From positions 930,001 through 994,000 of the forward strand of contig NZ_CP109965.1 of assembly GCF_026725475.1 (NCBI RefSeq): 64,000 bases of DNA, written 5' to 3'. How positions within the stretch are numbered: position 1 is the first letter of the stretch; each line of letters starts with the position of its first letter. Positions 1 to 8,621 of this stretch are shown here, piece after piece. The notes under the pieces were generated by a model. That model was not told where the DNA came from. It saw only the letters and a list, made by a program, of their open reading frames with translations, and ran no database searches. The stretch comes from Catenovulum adriaticum. GTDB taxonomy: Bacteria > Pseudomonadota > Gammaproteobacteria > Enterobacterales > Alteromonadaceae. A program made the translations under genes and the position numbers.

Positions 1-393
1 TGTTAAATTTATACCTAGTCCTTCTAGTAAATCTGATGAGCCTGATTTGCTCGATACACTTCGATTACCATGTTTTGTCATTTTTAAACCGCAAGCTGCT
101 GCTACAATAGCTGCCGTCGTTGAAATATTAATGGTATCTGCGCCATCGCCACCAGTGCCGCAACTATCGGCAATTAAATAATTTGGTCGTTCAAAATCAA
201 GTGCATTGTCACGCATTGCCTGTGCTGCACCCGCTATTTCTTGTGGTTTTTCACCTTTTACTTTTAATCCCGCTAACATCGCAGATAACAATAAAGGGTC
301 AACCCGACCTTGTACAACTTGGTTAAAAAACGCCAAGCTTTGCGATTTGCTTGAATCTTGGCCGTTAAATGTATTATTGATAAAATCTAACAT
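1..393 (-). CDS. trpD: Anthranilate phosphoribosyltransferase, N-terminal part (window edge)
   Basis: This enzyme transfers phosphoribose from PRPP to anthranilate in the second step of tryptophan synthesis. The first 131 codons lie in the window, starting at the ATG complementary to 391-393; the C-terminal part is cut off by the window edge. Visible family signatures are the glycine-rich PRPP-binding segment DSCGTGGDGADT and the following KHGNRSVSSKSGSSDLLE stretch. The gene lies 15 bp downstream of trpG in the same operon. The reading frame is open to position 1, so there is no sign of truncation other than the window border. Confidence 0.95.
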   Translation of the reverse strand, partial: MLDFINNTFNGQDSSKSQSLAFFNQVVQGRVDPLLLSAMLAGLKVKGEKPQEIAGAAQAMRDNALDFERPNYLIADSCGTGGDGADTINISTTAAIVAAACGLKMTKHGNRSVSSKSGSSDLLEGLGINLT

Positions 394-408
394 CAGCTGT
401 CCTTATTA

Positions 409-1008
409 TTATTTTGATTCAGTTAAAAAGGTTAAACTCTGGCGTAATAATTTTGAGCCAAATGTTGTGAGTATGCTCTCAGGATGAAATTGATAGCCTA
501 AAACTTTGTCTTTTTGGTTCATTACGCCCATTGGAATGTCATTTACTTTTGCAATTATATCAAGGCAATCAGGTACTTGAGTGGCCATTAATGAATGGTA
601 CCGAGCAACAAATAGCGGATTAGCTAAACCATCGAATACGGCGTGTTGATTATGGTCAATTGGAGACGCTTTACCATGTACAATCTCACCTGATCCGCCC
701 ACTGTACCACCATAGGCTTCTACAATGGCTTGATGACCTAAGCAAATTCCAATAATTGGAAAATGCCCAATTGTCATTTTGATTAATTCTAGCATGCACC
801 CCGCTTGCTGAGGGTTGCCTGGACCTGGCGATAACATTAACACGACAGGTGTATCGCAGGTCTGCATTTTTTCAAAAATAAGCTTAGCGGACACATTGTT
901 GCGGTAAACCACTAGTTCAAAACCAATAGACTTTAGCTCATCAACTAGGTTGTAGGTAAATGAATCAAAATTGTCGAGTAAAAATACGGTTGCTTTGCTG
1001 GCAGACAT
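409..1008 (-). CDS. trpG: Anthranilate synthase, glutamine amidotransferase subunit
   Basis: This 199-residue class I glutamine amidotransferase supplies ammonia from glutamine to TrpE. The sequence shows the N-terminal LLDNFDSFTYNL motif, the oxyanion segment SPGPGNP, the nucleophile-elbow motif GICLGHQA with its catalytic Cys, and the C-terminal YQFHPES motif with the catalytic His and Glu. The start lies 2 bp after the trpE stop, so translation is probably coupled. PabA of folate synthesis has the same fold, but the position between trpE and trpD makes TrpG the right call. Here trpG is a free-standing gene, not fused to trpD as in Escherichia coli. Confidence 0.96.
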   Translation of the reverse strand: MSASKATVFLLDNFDSFTYNLVDELKSIGFELVVYRNNVSAKLIFEKMQTCDTPVVLMLSPGPGNPQQAGCMLELIKMTIGHFPIIGICLGHQAIVEAYGGTVGGSGEIVHGKASPIDHNQHAVFDGLANPLFVARYHSLMATQVPDCLDIIAKVNDIPMGVMNQKDKVLGYQFHPESILTTFGSKLLRQSLTFLTESK

Positions 1009-1010
1009 GA

Positions 1011-2567
1011 TTAGGCCTCCTGAGATGAGATTATGGCATTTAATACAGCCTGTGCTTTGCTGCGAGTTTCATCCGCTTCTGATTGAGCAACCGAATCAAA
1101 TACAACACCTGCACCCGCTTGCACATGGGCAGTACCATTAGCTACAAACGCGGAGCGAATAACAATGCAAGTATCCATATCGCCATCACTGGTTAAATAT
1201 CCTACCGCACCACCGTAACTGCCACGTCGCTTTTGTTCGGTTTGACGGATTAAGTCAGCAGCTTTAACTTTAGGGGCGCCTACTAATGTGCCCATATTTA
1301 AACAAGCTTGATAAGCATGCAGGGCATCTAAATCCGCTCGTAATTGGCCTTTCACACGTGATACCAAATGCATAACAAAAGAATAGCGGTCAACTTTTTG
1401 TAAATCGCAAACATAACGAGTACCGGGTTCTGATACTCGAGCCACATCGTTTCTGGCTAAATCAACTAGCATCATGTGTTCTGCTAGTTCTTTTTTATCG
1501 CTACGCAATTCTTGTTCTATTCGGGCATCTAAATCCAAATTAATACTTCCATCGTCATTAAAGCCACGACGTCTAGTGCCTGCAATCGGATAAATTTCTA
1601 CTTCGTTACTAGATTGTGTGTATTTAACGGCCGATTCTGGCGATGCACCAAATAGTTCAAAATTTTGATCCCGCATATAGAACATATAAGGGCTGGGATT
1701 TTGTTTTTTGAGCTTTCGGTAAGCCGCTACCGAATCAGGGCAGGGTAAGCTAAAGGTTCGAGAAGGCACAACCTGAAAAATATTCCCCACCTTAATATGC
1801 GATTTTAACGACTCAACAGATTCGCAAAAGTCTTGGTCACTCACATCAACTCGTACATCGTCTAGTGACAATTGGGTAGTTGTTAACGGTGTTTGGTCAG
1901 AGGTTAATTGACTTAGTTGCTGTTTATAGTCAGCTAATACTTGGTCGGCATGATGTTGCTCGGCCGTTGAAAAGTTATAATGGATCAACTCAGCAGATTG
2001 ATTTTGATGATCGCTAATGAGTAAAGTTTCTGCTAAATAAAACACATAATCTGGACAGGTATTTTCACCTTTTTCCACCTGCGTTAAATCTTCAACGACA
2101 CCAATTAAGTCATAACCAAATACGCCACCTAAAAAGACAGGTGCTTGTGGTTTATCTGTCGCGTTTTTTGAAACGTGATTAAGTTGTAAAATGCTGCGTA
2201 GTACTTGAAATGGGTTTGCCGTTTTTAATCGCTCATCTTCAGTTAAATCTTTTATCGGCAGTGGAAATTTAAAAGACACTTGATTATCCGTGCGCTCAAT
2301 TAAATAATCGCTTAAATGATGGCTGATTTCATCTAGCACCACTTGTCCATTTTGATTAAGTGCAACTAAATCAACTTGCTGTGCATTACATTCTATCCTT
2401 ACGCACGAATCTAATACTAAAATACTTTTTAAATTATCTTTGCTATCGATTTCAGCTGATTCGAGTAACAAACTGTGAACGTGATCTTTGGCAAGTGATG
2501 AATAGACAGCTAAAGGATCTGCGATATATAGGGTTGAAACCTGAGTCGTTGTAAATTGTTTTTTCAT
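1011..2567 (-). CDS. trpE: Anthranilate synthase component I
   Basis: This 518-residue chorismate-utilising enzyme makes anthranilate from chorismate with ammonia delivered by TrpG. The C-terminal catalytic domain carries the motifs PSPYMFYMRD, PIAGTRRRG, DLARNDVARV and SYGGAVGYLTSDGDMDT, all typical of TrpE. The length matches the family. It is the first structural gene of the operon and follows the attenuator at 2744-2771. The ATG complementary to 2565-2567 has a modest GAG ribosome-binding element just upstream. Confidence 0.97.
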   Translation of the reverse strand: MKKQFTTTQVSTLYIADPLAVYSSLAKDHVHSLLLESAEIDSKDNLKSILVLDSCVRIECNAQQVDLVALNQNGQVVLDEISHHLSDYLIERTDNQVSFKFPLPIKDLTEDERLKTANPFQVLRSILQLNHVSKNATDKPQAPVFLGGVFGYDLIGVVEDLTQVEKGENTCPDYVFYLAETLLISDHQNQSAELIHYNFSTAEQHHADQVLADYKQQLSQLTSDQTPLTTTQLSLDDVRVDVSDQDFCESVESLKSHIKVGNIFQVVPSRTFSLPCPDSVAAYRKLKKQNPSPYMFYMRDQNFELFGASPESAVKYTQSSNEVEIYPIAGTRRRGFNDDGSINLDLDARIEQELRSDKKELAEHMMLVDLARNDVARVSEPGTRYVCDLQKVDRYSFVMHLVSRVKGQLRADLDALHAYQACLNMGTLVGAPKVKAADLIRQTEQKRRGSYGGAVGYLTSDGDMDTCIVIRSAFVANGTAHVQAGAGVVFDSVAQSEADETRSKAQAVLNAIISSQEA

Positions 2568-2743
2568 ATTAGGCTCTAATTAAACTGGGCAAAATTAATA
2601 AATACAGGATATGGTTTTTTTGTTTGTCTGATTTTGCCATCGCCAACAACCTAAATTTTTAAACAATAAACTCACTGTGTTCTCTCTTTTATTATTTCTC
2701 TGCTAACATCGCTATCAGCACTATTGTACCTGATCCTGAAAAG

Positions 2744-2771
2744 AAAAAAGCCCGCAAATGCGGGCTTTTTT
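2744..2771 (-). terminator. trp attenuator (rho-independent terminator before trpE)
   Basis: A 7-bp GC-rich stem, GCCCGCA/TGCGGGC with a two-base loop, is flanked by an A run and a T run and sits between the leader peptide and trpE. Its 5' arm as transcribed (complement of 2759-2765) is also complementary to the end of the leader reading frame (ATGCGGG, complement of 2802-2808). That gives the alternative 2:3 antiterminator. A 1:2 pairing is possible between TACAACT (complement of 2841-2847) and AGTTGTA (complement of 2793-2799). This is the classical layout of transcription attenuation. Confidence 0.9.
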
Positions 2772-2798
2772 GTATTTTGTTTATCCAATAAATACAAC

Positions 2799-2855
2799 TC
2801 ACCCGCATCGATAAGAAGGCCACCACCAAATGTGTGTTAAAGTTGTACAATTCAT
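2799..2855 (-). CDS. trpL: trp operon leader peptide
   Basis: This is an 18-codon reading frame, too short for ordinary gene callers, translating to MNCTTLTHIWWWPSYRCG. Three consecutive Trp codons stand just upstream of the segment that can form the antiterminator. A ribosome stalled there would cover the upstream TACAACT arm and free the ATGCGGG arm to pair with the terminator, so trpEGD is read when Trp-tRNA is scarce. A TTGACT element (complement of 2911-2916) may be the -35 box, but the -10 is weak. I did not find a convincing TrpR operator. Confidence 0.92.
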   Translation of the reverse strand: MNCTTLTHIWWWPSYRCG

Positions 2856-2941
2856 GTTCAATTCTCAATGGATAAAATAATAGCTCTAATGAAACGCATA
2901 TTTGTGTTAAAGTCAACTGTTTTTGTTATTTTATTAGGTTG

Positions 2942-3787
2942 ATGGTGTCCATGAAATTTGACTTACATAGTCATACAAACTGCTCGGATGGCGAATTAAC
3001 GCCTGAAGAACTCGTACTACGCGCTGAAAATAAAGGCATTGATGTACTGGCGATTACTGATCATGATACAGTGGCGGCAATACCATTGGCTAAATCAGCC
3101 ATCGCGAAACACAATTTAAAATTAAAGCTGGTGGAAGGGGTTGAAATATCTACAAGCTGGCATGGTTTTGAAATTCATATTGTCGGCTTAAATGTTAATT
3201 CAGACGATGATCAGTTATTAAAAAATTTAGATGAGCAATTATTAAAGCGAGAAAATAGAGCAGAAAGAATTGCAGAGAAATTAGCAAAAATTGGGTTTGA
3301 AAATTGCTTAGAGCCAGTTAAAGCAATAGCTCAAGGTCGAAGTATCAGCCGTGTCCATTTCGCGAAATACCTTTTAAGAGAGGGGCATGTTAGCCACATT
3401 CAACAAGCTTTTGATAAATATTTAGCGCGCAGATCAAAAGCTTATGTGGCACCGCAATGGGTGGGTATTGAAGAAGCCATTCACTGGATTCACCAAGCCG
3501 GTGGTCAAGCCGTATTAGCGCATCCAACACGTTATGATATGACGAATAAATGGGTTCGAAAACTCATTACTGAGTGCAAATCATTAGGCGCGGATGCAAT
3601 TGAAGCGGCCTTACCCAGGCAGAATAAAAATGAGCTCATGCAATTACTTAACTATGCTAAAGAAGCGGGGTTAAAAGTGTCGCAAGGATCAGATTTTCAT
3701 CGTATAACCCCTTATACTGAATTGGGAAAAACATTAAATTTGCCTGATGATTGCCAAAAGATTTGGCAAAATTGGGTAATCGCATAA
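2942..3787 (+). CDS. rnm: PHP-domain 5'-3' exoribonuclease (RNase AM, YciV/TrpH family)
   Basis: This PHP-family metal-dependent phosphoesterase corresponds to YciV/TrpH. In E. coli that protein trims the 5' ends of rRNAs and degrades short RNA fragments. The metal-binding motifs are clear: DLHSHTNCSDG at the N-terminus, ITDHD near residue 40, VEGVEIS, LAHPTRY, and SQGSDFH near the C-terminus. Its place beside the trp operon, divergent from trpL, is conserved in enterobacteria. Three in-frame starts are possible (TTG 2939, ATG 2942, ATG 2951). An AGG at 2936-2938 does not decide between them, and ATG 2951 would give the usual short N-terminus. Confidence 0.9.
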   Translation: MVSMKFDLHSHTNCSDGELTPEELVLRAENKGIDVLAITDHDTVAAIPLAKSAIAKHNLKLKLVEGVEISTSWHGFEIHIVGLNVNSDDDQLLKNLDEQLLKRENRAERIAEKLAKIGFENCLEPVKAIAQGRSISRVHFAKYLLREGHVSHIQQAFDKYLARRSKAYVAPQWVGIEEAIHWIHQAGGQAVLAHPTRYDMTNKWVRKLITECKSLGADAIEAALPRQNKNELMQLLNYAKEAGLKVSQGSDFHRITPYTELGKTLNLPDDCQKIWQNWVIA

Positions 3788-3824
3788 TCACCAAAACGTT
3801 AAACCTCAATAAATGGAGCAAAAT

Positions 3825-4445
3825 ATGAGTCAATTTTTTTATGTGCATCCAGACAATCCACAAAAACGTTTAATTAATCAAGCCTGTGAAATTATAAAAA
3901 AAGGCGGTGTTGTGGTTTATCCTACAGATTCAGGTTATGCAATCGGTTGCCATATTGGTAATAAAGCAGCGCTTGAACGTATTTGTCGCATTCGTCAGTT
4001 AGAGCTCGATCACGATTTTACTTTGGTATGTAGTGAGTTATCTGAATTGTCTAATTATGCTCGAGTAGAAAACCAAACGTTCAGAATGCTTAAAAATAGT
4101 ATACCTGGGCCTTACACCTTTATTTTAAAAGCGACTAAAGAAGCCCCCAAAAAATTACAAAACCCTAAAAAGCGAACGATAGGTTTACGTGTCCCAGATA
4201 ATAAAATAGTTTTAGACTTACTGGCTTGCTTAGGTGAACCGATAATGTCGTCTACGCTTATTTTGCCAGGAAAAATGTTTGCCGAATCAGATCCTGAAGA
4301 GATAAGGGATGTACTTGAACATCAAGTAGATTTGATTATTCATGGGGGGAATTTGTCTGAAACGCCAACCAGTGTGATTGATATGTCAGAAGATGAAGTT
4401 GTAATTGTACGCGAAGGCAATGGCGATGTGACGCCATTTCAGTAG
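3825..4445 (+). CDS. yciO: YciO/TsaC/Sua5-family threonylcarbamoyl-AMP synthase-like protein
   Basis: This 206-residue YrdC-fold protein is related to the enzymes that make threonylcarbamoyl-AMP for the t6A modification of tRNA. It aligns with YciO from its first residues (MSQFFYVHPDNPQKRL), and carries the ATP/threonine-pocket motif VVYPTDSGYAIGC and the KKRTIGLRVPDN segment. YciO itself has an unsettled role distinct from TsaC. ATG 3825 is preferred over ATG 3813 because GGAG at 3815-3818 stands 6 bases before it and the resulting N-terminus matches YciO. It follows rnm, as in E. coli. Confidence 0.9.
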   Translation: MSQFFYVHPDNPQKRLINQACEIIKKGGVVVYPTDSGYAIGCHIGNKAALERICRIRQLELDHDFTLVCSELSELSNYARVENQTFRMLKNSIPGPYTFILKATKEAPKKLQNPKKRTIGLRVPDNKIVLDLLACLGEPIMSSTLILPGKMFAESDPEEIRDVLEHQVDLIIHGGNLSETPTSVIDMSEDEVVIVREGNGDVTPFQ

Positions 4446-4465
4446 CCATTTAATAAGTTAATGAA

Positions 4466-5302
4466 ATGAATCAAGCGAATGAACAAATCGAAATACAGCA
4501 AGAATTACCGCTTGCCTATGTTAGGGGTGAAGCGGTTATTGAAAAGCCCGAGGATTTGTTTATTCCGCCCGAAGCACTTGAGGTTATTTTAGAATCTTTC
4601 GAAGGGCCGCTCGATTTACTTTTGTATTTGATTAAACGGCAAAAGTTTGAAATTGCCGAGTTGCCTATTCGTCAAATCACGGAACAATATATGGAATATG
4701 TTGAAGTGATGAAAGACGTAAACTTAGAATTAGCGGCTGAGTACTTAGTGATGGCGGCCATGTTAGCTGAAATCAAATCTCGAATTTTATTGCCTAAGCT
4801 TAAAGTAGAGGAAGAAGAGGAAGCCGATCCGCGAGCGGCTTTAATTAAACAACTACAAGAATATGAAGTCTTTAAACGTGCATCTGAATCTTTAGATAAT
4901 TTGCCGCGTGACGAAAGAGATTTTTTTCATGCGCCAGTTAATGTCGCTAATAACTGTAAGCCTGTCGTAATTCAGCCTCACGTTGATATTAAAGAAATAG
5001 CATTGGCTTTTGCAGCTGTTTTAAAAAGAGTGGATAACTTTCAACATCATCATATTACGCCAGAGGTTTTGTCAACCCGAGCTAGAATGACTAAAATTAT
5101 GGAAGCGTTAAAAACTGATAATTATATGCCGTTTGGCGATTTTTTTGATATATCAGAAGGTAAGTCTGGTGTTGTTGTTACCTTTTTAGCCATTATGGAA
5201 TTAGTAAAAGAAAGTTTAATCTTACTAGTTCAAAATCAAATTTATAGCGATATTCATATTCGCCGTTCATCTACCCCCAACGCATCTTATTCGGATATTT
5301 AA
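4466..5302 (+). CDS. scpA: Segregation and condensation protein A
   Basis: This is the kleisin subunit that bridges SMC heads in the SMC-ScpAB condensin. The 278 residues include the conserved N-terminal helix region LESFEGPLDLLLYLIKRQK and the EYLVMAAMLAEIKSRILLP segment, followed by the acidic linker and a winged-helix C-terminus. It lies 20 bp after yciO. The partner scpB, usually the next gene in this neighbourhood, is absent: a strong terminator and the convergent rne gene follow instead. Confidence 0.93.
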   Translation: MNQANEQIEIQQELPLAYVRGEAVIEKPEDLFIPPEALEVILESFEGPLDLLLYLIKRQKFEIAELPIRQITEQYMEYVEVMKDVNLELAAEYLVMAAMLAEIKSRILLPKLKVEEEEEADPRAALIKQLQEYEVFKRASESLDNLPRDERDFFHAPVNVANNCKPVVIQPHVDIKEIALAFAAVLKRVDNFQHHHITPEVLSTRARMTKIMEALKTDNYMPFGDFFDISEGKSGVVVTFLAIMELVKESLILLVQNQIYSDIHIRRSSTPNASYSDI

Positions 5303-5331
5303 TTTAAAGAAATTAAGCTATATATTGAAAA

Positions 5332-5370
5332 AAGCCAATTATTGGGTTCATTTCAATAATTGGCTTTTAT
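5332..5370 (+). terminator. Rho-independent terminator after scpA
   Basis: A perfect 13-bp inverted repeat (AAGCCAATTATTG ... CAATAATTGGCTT) with a 9-base loop runs into a short T run. It ends the rnm-yciO-scpA transcription unit, 30 bp after the scpA stop. Confidence 0.8.
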
Positions 5371-5375
5371 GTAAG

Positions 5376-5416
5376 CAAAAATAAGTTGGCTTGTAATTTT
5401 ATTTAATCCAAGCCAA
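5376..5416 (-). terminator. Probable terminator of rne
   Basis: On the minus strand an 8-bp stem, TTGGCTTG ... CAAGCCAA (5409-5416 and 5386-5393), is followed by a T-rich stretch, just downstream of the rne stop. A second small stem (ATAAGC/GCTTAT, 5421-5436) lies between it and rne. Placement and T-rich tail support a terminator facing the rne direction. Confidence 0.5.
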
Positions 5417-5438
5417 TTAAATAAGCTAACGCTTATCT

Positions 5439-8400
5439 TTATTTAGCATCTGTGGCTGGGGCATTACTTTTAGCCGTTGCCGCTTCAGCACCACCATATT
5501 TACCAGATTTTTGTACCACACCTCTTAAATCAGCAGGTACTGGTTCAATACGTAAAGCTTGATTGATATCAATTTCACCCGGTAATGTTTGCGTCATAGG
5601 CGCACTGGCAAAACCAGATAAGCTATGTTTTACAGCGGTTTGCTCTGTTATTTCAATTTTACTTTGCTCAGGGGCTATGTTGTCATCCACTTGCTCAGGT
5701 TCAGCGATTGGTTCTGCATTAAGCTCTGAATCCTCTAATGGTAACTTATGCTGAACTTGCTCACTCTCGGGAGTCTGAGTTGTTGGGGCTGGCGTTGTTT
5801 CTGCCGGTTCAACAGGTTGAGCGATTATAGGCTCATCAATTGTTACTACTTCTGATGTTTGCTCCTGTTGCTCATTAACCGTTTCGGCTTCTGGCTCATT
5901 ACTCACGTTCTCAGTATTTTCTAACGGTTGAGTTTTAGTCTCAGTCTGAACTTCAGTTGAGTCATCGCGTTTAACTTCTGCCGTTTCAGTTTGTTCAGGT
6001 GAAGCCTTTTGCGCATCAGTCTCACTGGTTTGTACCTCTGGATAACGGCATTCAACCGGATCTTCTGTGACTTCAGCGTGCTGCATTACTTCAAACGCGA
6101 GTTCGTTTTGCTGCTCATGTTTTTTATAGTATGCATCATATTTTTGGCCGTTTGAATTTTGCTCGTTTTGATTACGACGGCGACGCTGACTATTGGCTCT
6201 AAGGTGTCTAGTGCCACGACGTTGACGATTTGCTTTTGGATCGTTGGTTTTAGCCGCACTATCGTCCTGACTCTGCTCAGTTGTTTTAGGGTATTCACTA
6301 AGTTGTTCAACCACACCTTGAGTATTTACAGCTTCAGTATTTTCAGGTTCACTCACATAGGTTTGAATGGCTTGTGTAACTTCGTGCACCTGATTAACGT
6401 GTTCTGAAGTTGCATTATCGACTGGCTTTTCAACTGGCTGAACTTGAGCGACTTCAGGCTTTTGAACTTCTTTTTTCTGCTCAGTTGTCGCTTGTTGAAC
6501 TGGCTGTTGATTAACTTGCGACTGCTTACGTTCAGCTTGTGTATTATTTGCCGAATTATTCGTTGAATTAGCTTGCGAATTGTTATCTACACGAACTTTT
6601 CGACGCTGCTGCCGACGCGCTCTGCGCTCTTTTACTTTATCTTCTTGACCTTCACCTTGAGGCTTCGCCGCTCTAGGTTTGCGATTGGCTGGTTTACCTT
6701 TATTGTTGGCATTCGCTTTTTGTGGCTTATTCTCGTTAAATTCATTTGAATCATTGTCACGAGAGCGATTATCGCGGTTACCTTGGCTACGTTTGTTGCG
6801 TTTATTATTTCGCGGTTTATTACGATTAGGTTGCCTTTGTTTATTAGCTGGCTGCTGGCTTTCAGGCTCAGCTGCTGGCTTTTTATTGTCGCTATTATCC
6901 GCGAATAAAGACTTAACCCAATTAAATAAACTACTTAAGATGCTAGGTGATTTTTGACTTGTTTGCACAGGTTTAGTCACTGCAGCAACTGGTTTTTCGT
7001 CAACCGTGGGGGCTGGAGTACTAGGCGCAGCAAAGCCTTTTAAAGCAGGTTCTTCTTTTTTATCGAGCGGTTTGATTGATGGAGAGATGGGAATACTCAT
7101 ATCTTCATCTGGTTTTGAGATTAACTTGTAGCTTAACTCATCACCTGAATCATCTACCTTGACACGTGACACTTCGTAGTTAGGCGTGTCCATATGCGGG
7201 TTTGGTACAACAACGATGCGAACATCGTGTCCTTTCTCGATAAAACGAACTGCACCGCGTTTTTCATTCAGTAAGTAAGTAGCCACTTCAACCGGGACCT
7301 GAGCTTGTACTTGAACTGTATTTTCTTTAATCGCTTCTTCTTCTAACAAACGTAAGATAGATAAAGCAAGCGACTCAGTTGAGCGGACAACACCTGTACC
7401 TTGGCAGCGCGGGCAGCTCATATTTGAACTTTCGCCTAAAGACGGACGCAAACGCTGACGAGACATTTCCATCAAACCAAATCGAGATATGCGGGCTAAT
7501 TGAATTCGAGCTCTGTCAGGGCGTACAGCTTCGCGTAGACGGTTTTCAACCTCACGTTGGTTGCGAGCTGGTCCCATATCGATAAAGTCAATAACAACTA
7601 AACCACCTAAATCACGTAATCTAAGTTGGCGAGCAATTTCATCAGCAGCTTCTAAATTAGTGTTAAAAGCGGTTTCTTCAATATCGCCGCCTTTAGTCGC
7701 TTTAGAAGAGTTAATATCAATTGACGTTAAAGCTTCGGTTGGGTCAATAACAATTGAGCCGCCGGATGGTAATCTGACTTCGCGTTTGAAAGCAGATTCA
7801 ATTTGGCTTTCAATTTGATAATGCGTAAATAATGGCACTTCGCCTTGATAAAGTTTAACTCGACTTACAAAATCAGGGCGCACTAACGAAATATGCGCTT
7901 TTGCGTTTTCGTAAACGTCAGGGTGATCGATTAAGATTTCACCAATATCACGACGAAGATAATCACGAATCGCACGGACAATAACGTTACTTTCTTGATG
8001 AATTAAAAATGGAGCAGGGCGGCTATTAGCTGCAGTTTGAATCGACTCCCAATGTTTAAGTAAAACATTTAAATCCCATTCTAGTTCTTCAAATGCTTTG
8101 CCAACACCGGCAGTTCGAACAATTAAGCCCATACCATTGGGTAAAGAAAGTTTAGATAAGGTTTCTTTTAACTGAGTACGTTCATCCCCTTCGATGCGAC
8201 GAGAAATACCGCCAGCTCTTGGGTTATTAGGCATTAAAACTAAATAGCTGCCGGCTAAACTGATAAAAGTTGTTAAGGCCGCGCCTTTTTGGCCGCGCTC
8301 TTCTTTATCAATTTGCACAATAACTTCTTGGCCTTCTTGAACCACATCTTTAATATTAGGTCGTCCAGAAAAGGTGTACCCTTTAGGGAAATAAGTTTTT

Positions 8401-8621
8401 GCTATTTCTTTTAATGGTAAAAAACCATGTCTTTCTGCACCATAATCGACAAATGCAGCTTCTAAACTAGGTTCTACTCGAGTTATTTTACCTTTATAAA
8501 TATTTGCTTTTTTTTGCTCATGACCATGGCTTTCGATATCCAGATCATACAAACGTTGCCCATCTACAAGGGCAACACGCAACTCTTCTTCTTGAGTTGC
8601 ATTAATTAACATACGTTTCAT
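5439..8621 (-). CDS. rne: Ribonuclease E
   Basis: This is the endoribonuclease core of the degradosome, which cuts single-stranded AU-rich RNA in mRNA decay and rRNA/tRNA processing. The 1060 residues begin with MKRMLINATQ, then an S1 RNA-binding domain (about 35-120). The DNase I-like catalytic region has the two Asp motifs SIDIN and VIDFIDM, and the zinc-link CPRC is at about 403-406. After about residue 520 the protein is a low-complexity scaffold. It includes an arginine-rich RNA-binding stretch (KERRARRQQRRKVR) and long Glu/Gln/Pro/Thr-rich segments, then a conserved-looking C-terminal tail. The scaffold would bind degradosome partners. An inhibitor gene, rraB, lies in the same window at 25.6 kb. 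Confidence 0.97.
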   Translation of the reverse strand: MKRMLINATQEEELRVALVDGQRLYDLDIESHGHEQKKANIYKGKITRVEPSLEAAFVDYGAERHGFLPLKEIAKTYFPKGYTFSGRPNIKDVVQEGQEVIVQIDKEERGQKGAALTTFISLAGSYLVLMPNNPRAGGISRRIEGDERTQLKETLSKLSLPNGMGLIVRTAGVGKAFEELEWDLNVLLKHWESIQTAANSRPAPFLIHQESNVIVRAIRDYLRRDIGEILIDHPDVYENAKAHISLVRPDFVSRVKLYQGEVPLFTHYQIESQIESAFKREVRLPSGGSIVIDPTEALTSIDINSSKATKGGDIEETAFNTNLEAADEIARQLRLRDLGGLVVIDFIDMGPARNQREVENRLREAVRPDRARIQLARISRFGLMEMSRQRLRPSLGESSNMSCPRCQGTGVVRSTESLALSILRLLEEEAIKENTVQVQAQVPVEVATYLLNEKRGAVRFIEKGHDVRIVVVPNPHMDTPNYEVSRVKVDDSGDELSYKLISKPDEDMSIPISPSIKPLDKKEEPALKGFAAPSTPAPTVDEKPVAAVTKPVQTSQKSPSILSSLFNWVKSLFADNSDNKKPAAEPESQQPANKQRQPNRNKPRNNKRNKRSQGNRDNRSRDNDSNEFNENKPQKANANNKGKPANRKPRAAKPQGEGQEDKVKERRARRQQRRKVRVDNNSQANSTNNSANNTQAERKQSQVNQQPVQQATTEQKKEVQKPEVAQVQPVEKPVDNATSEHVNQVHEVTQAIQTYVSEPENTEAVNTQGVVEQLSEYPKTTEQSQDDSAAKTNDPKANRQRRGTRHLRANSQRRRRNQNEQNSNGQKYDAYYKKHEQQNELAFEVMQHAEVTEDPVECRYPEVQTSETDAQKASPEQTETAEVKRDDSTEVQTETKTQPLENTENVSNEPEAETVNEQQEQTSEVVTIDEPIIAQPVEPAETTPAPTTQTPESEQVQHKLPLEDSELNAEPIAEPEQVDDNIAPEQSKIEITEQTAVKHSLSGFASAPMTQTLPGEIDINQALRIEPVPADLRGVVQKSGKYGGAEAATAKSNAPATDAK

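Noticed and set aside
2692..2916. 74-codon minus-strand frame upstream of trpE
   Set aside because: It overlaps the attenuator and the trpL frame. Its codons do not look like a gene, and the Trp-rich leader frame explains the region.
6086..6957. Open frames antisense to and within the rne scaffold
   Set aside because: They arise from the repetitive low-complexity coding sequence of RNase E. No start signals or family motifs are seen.
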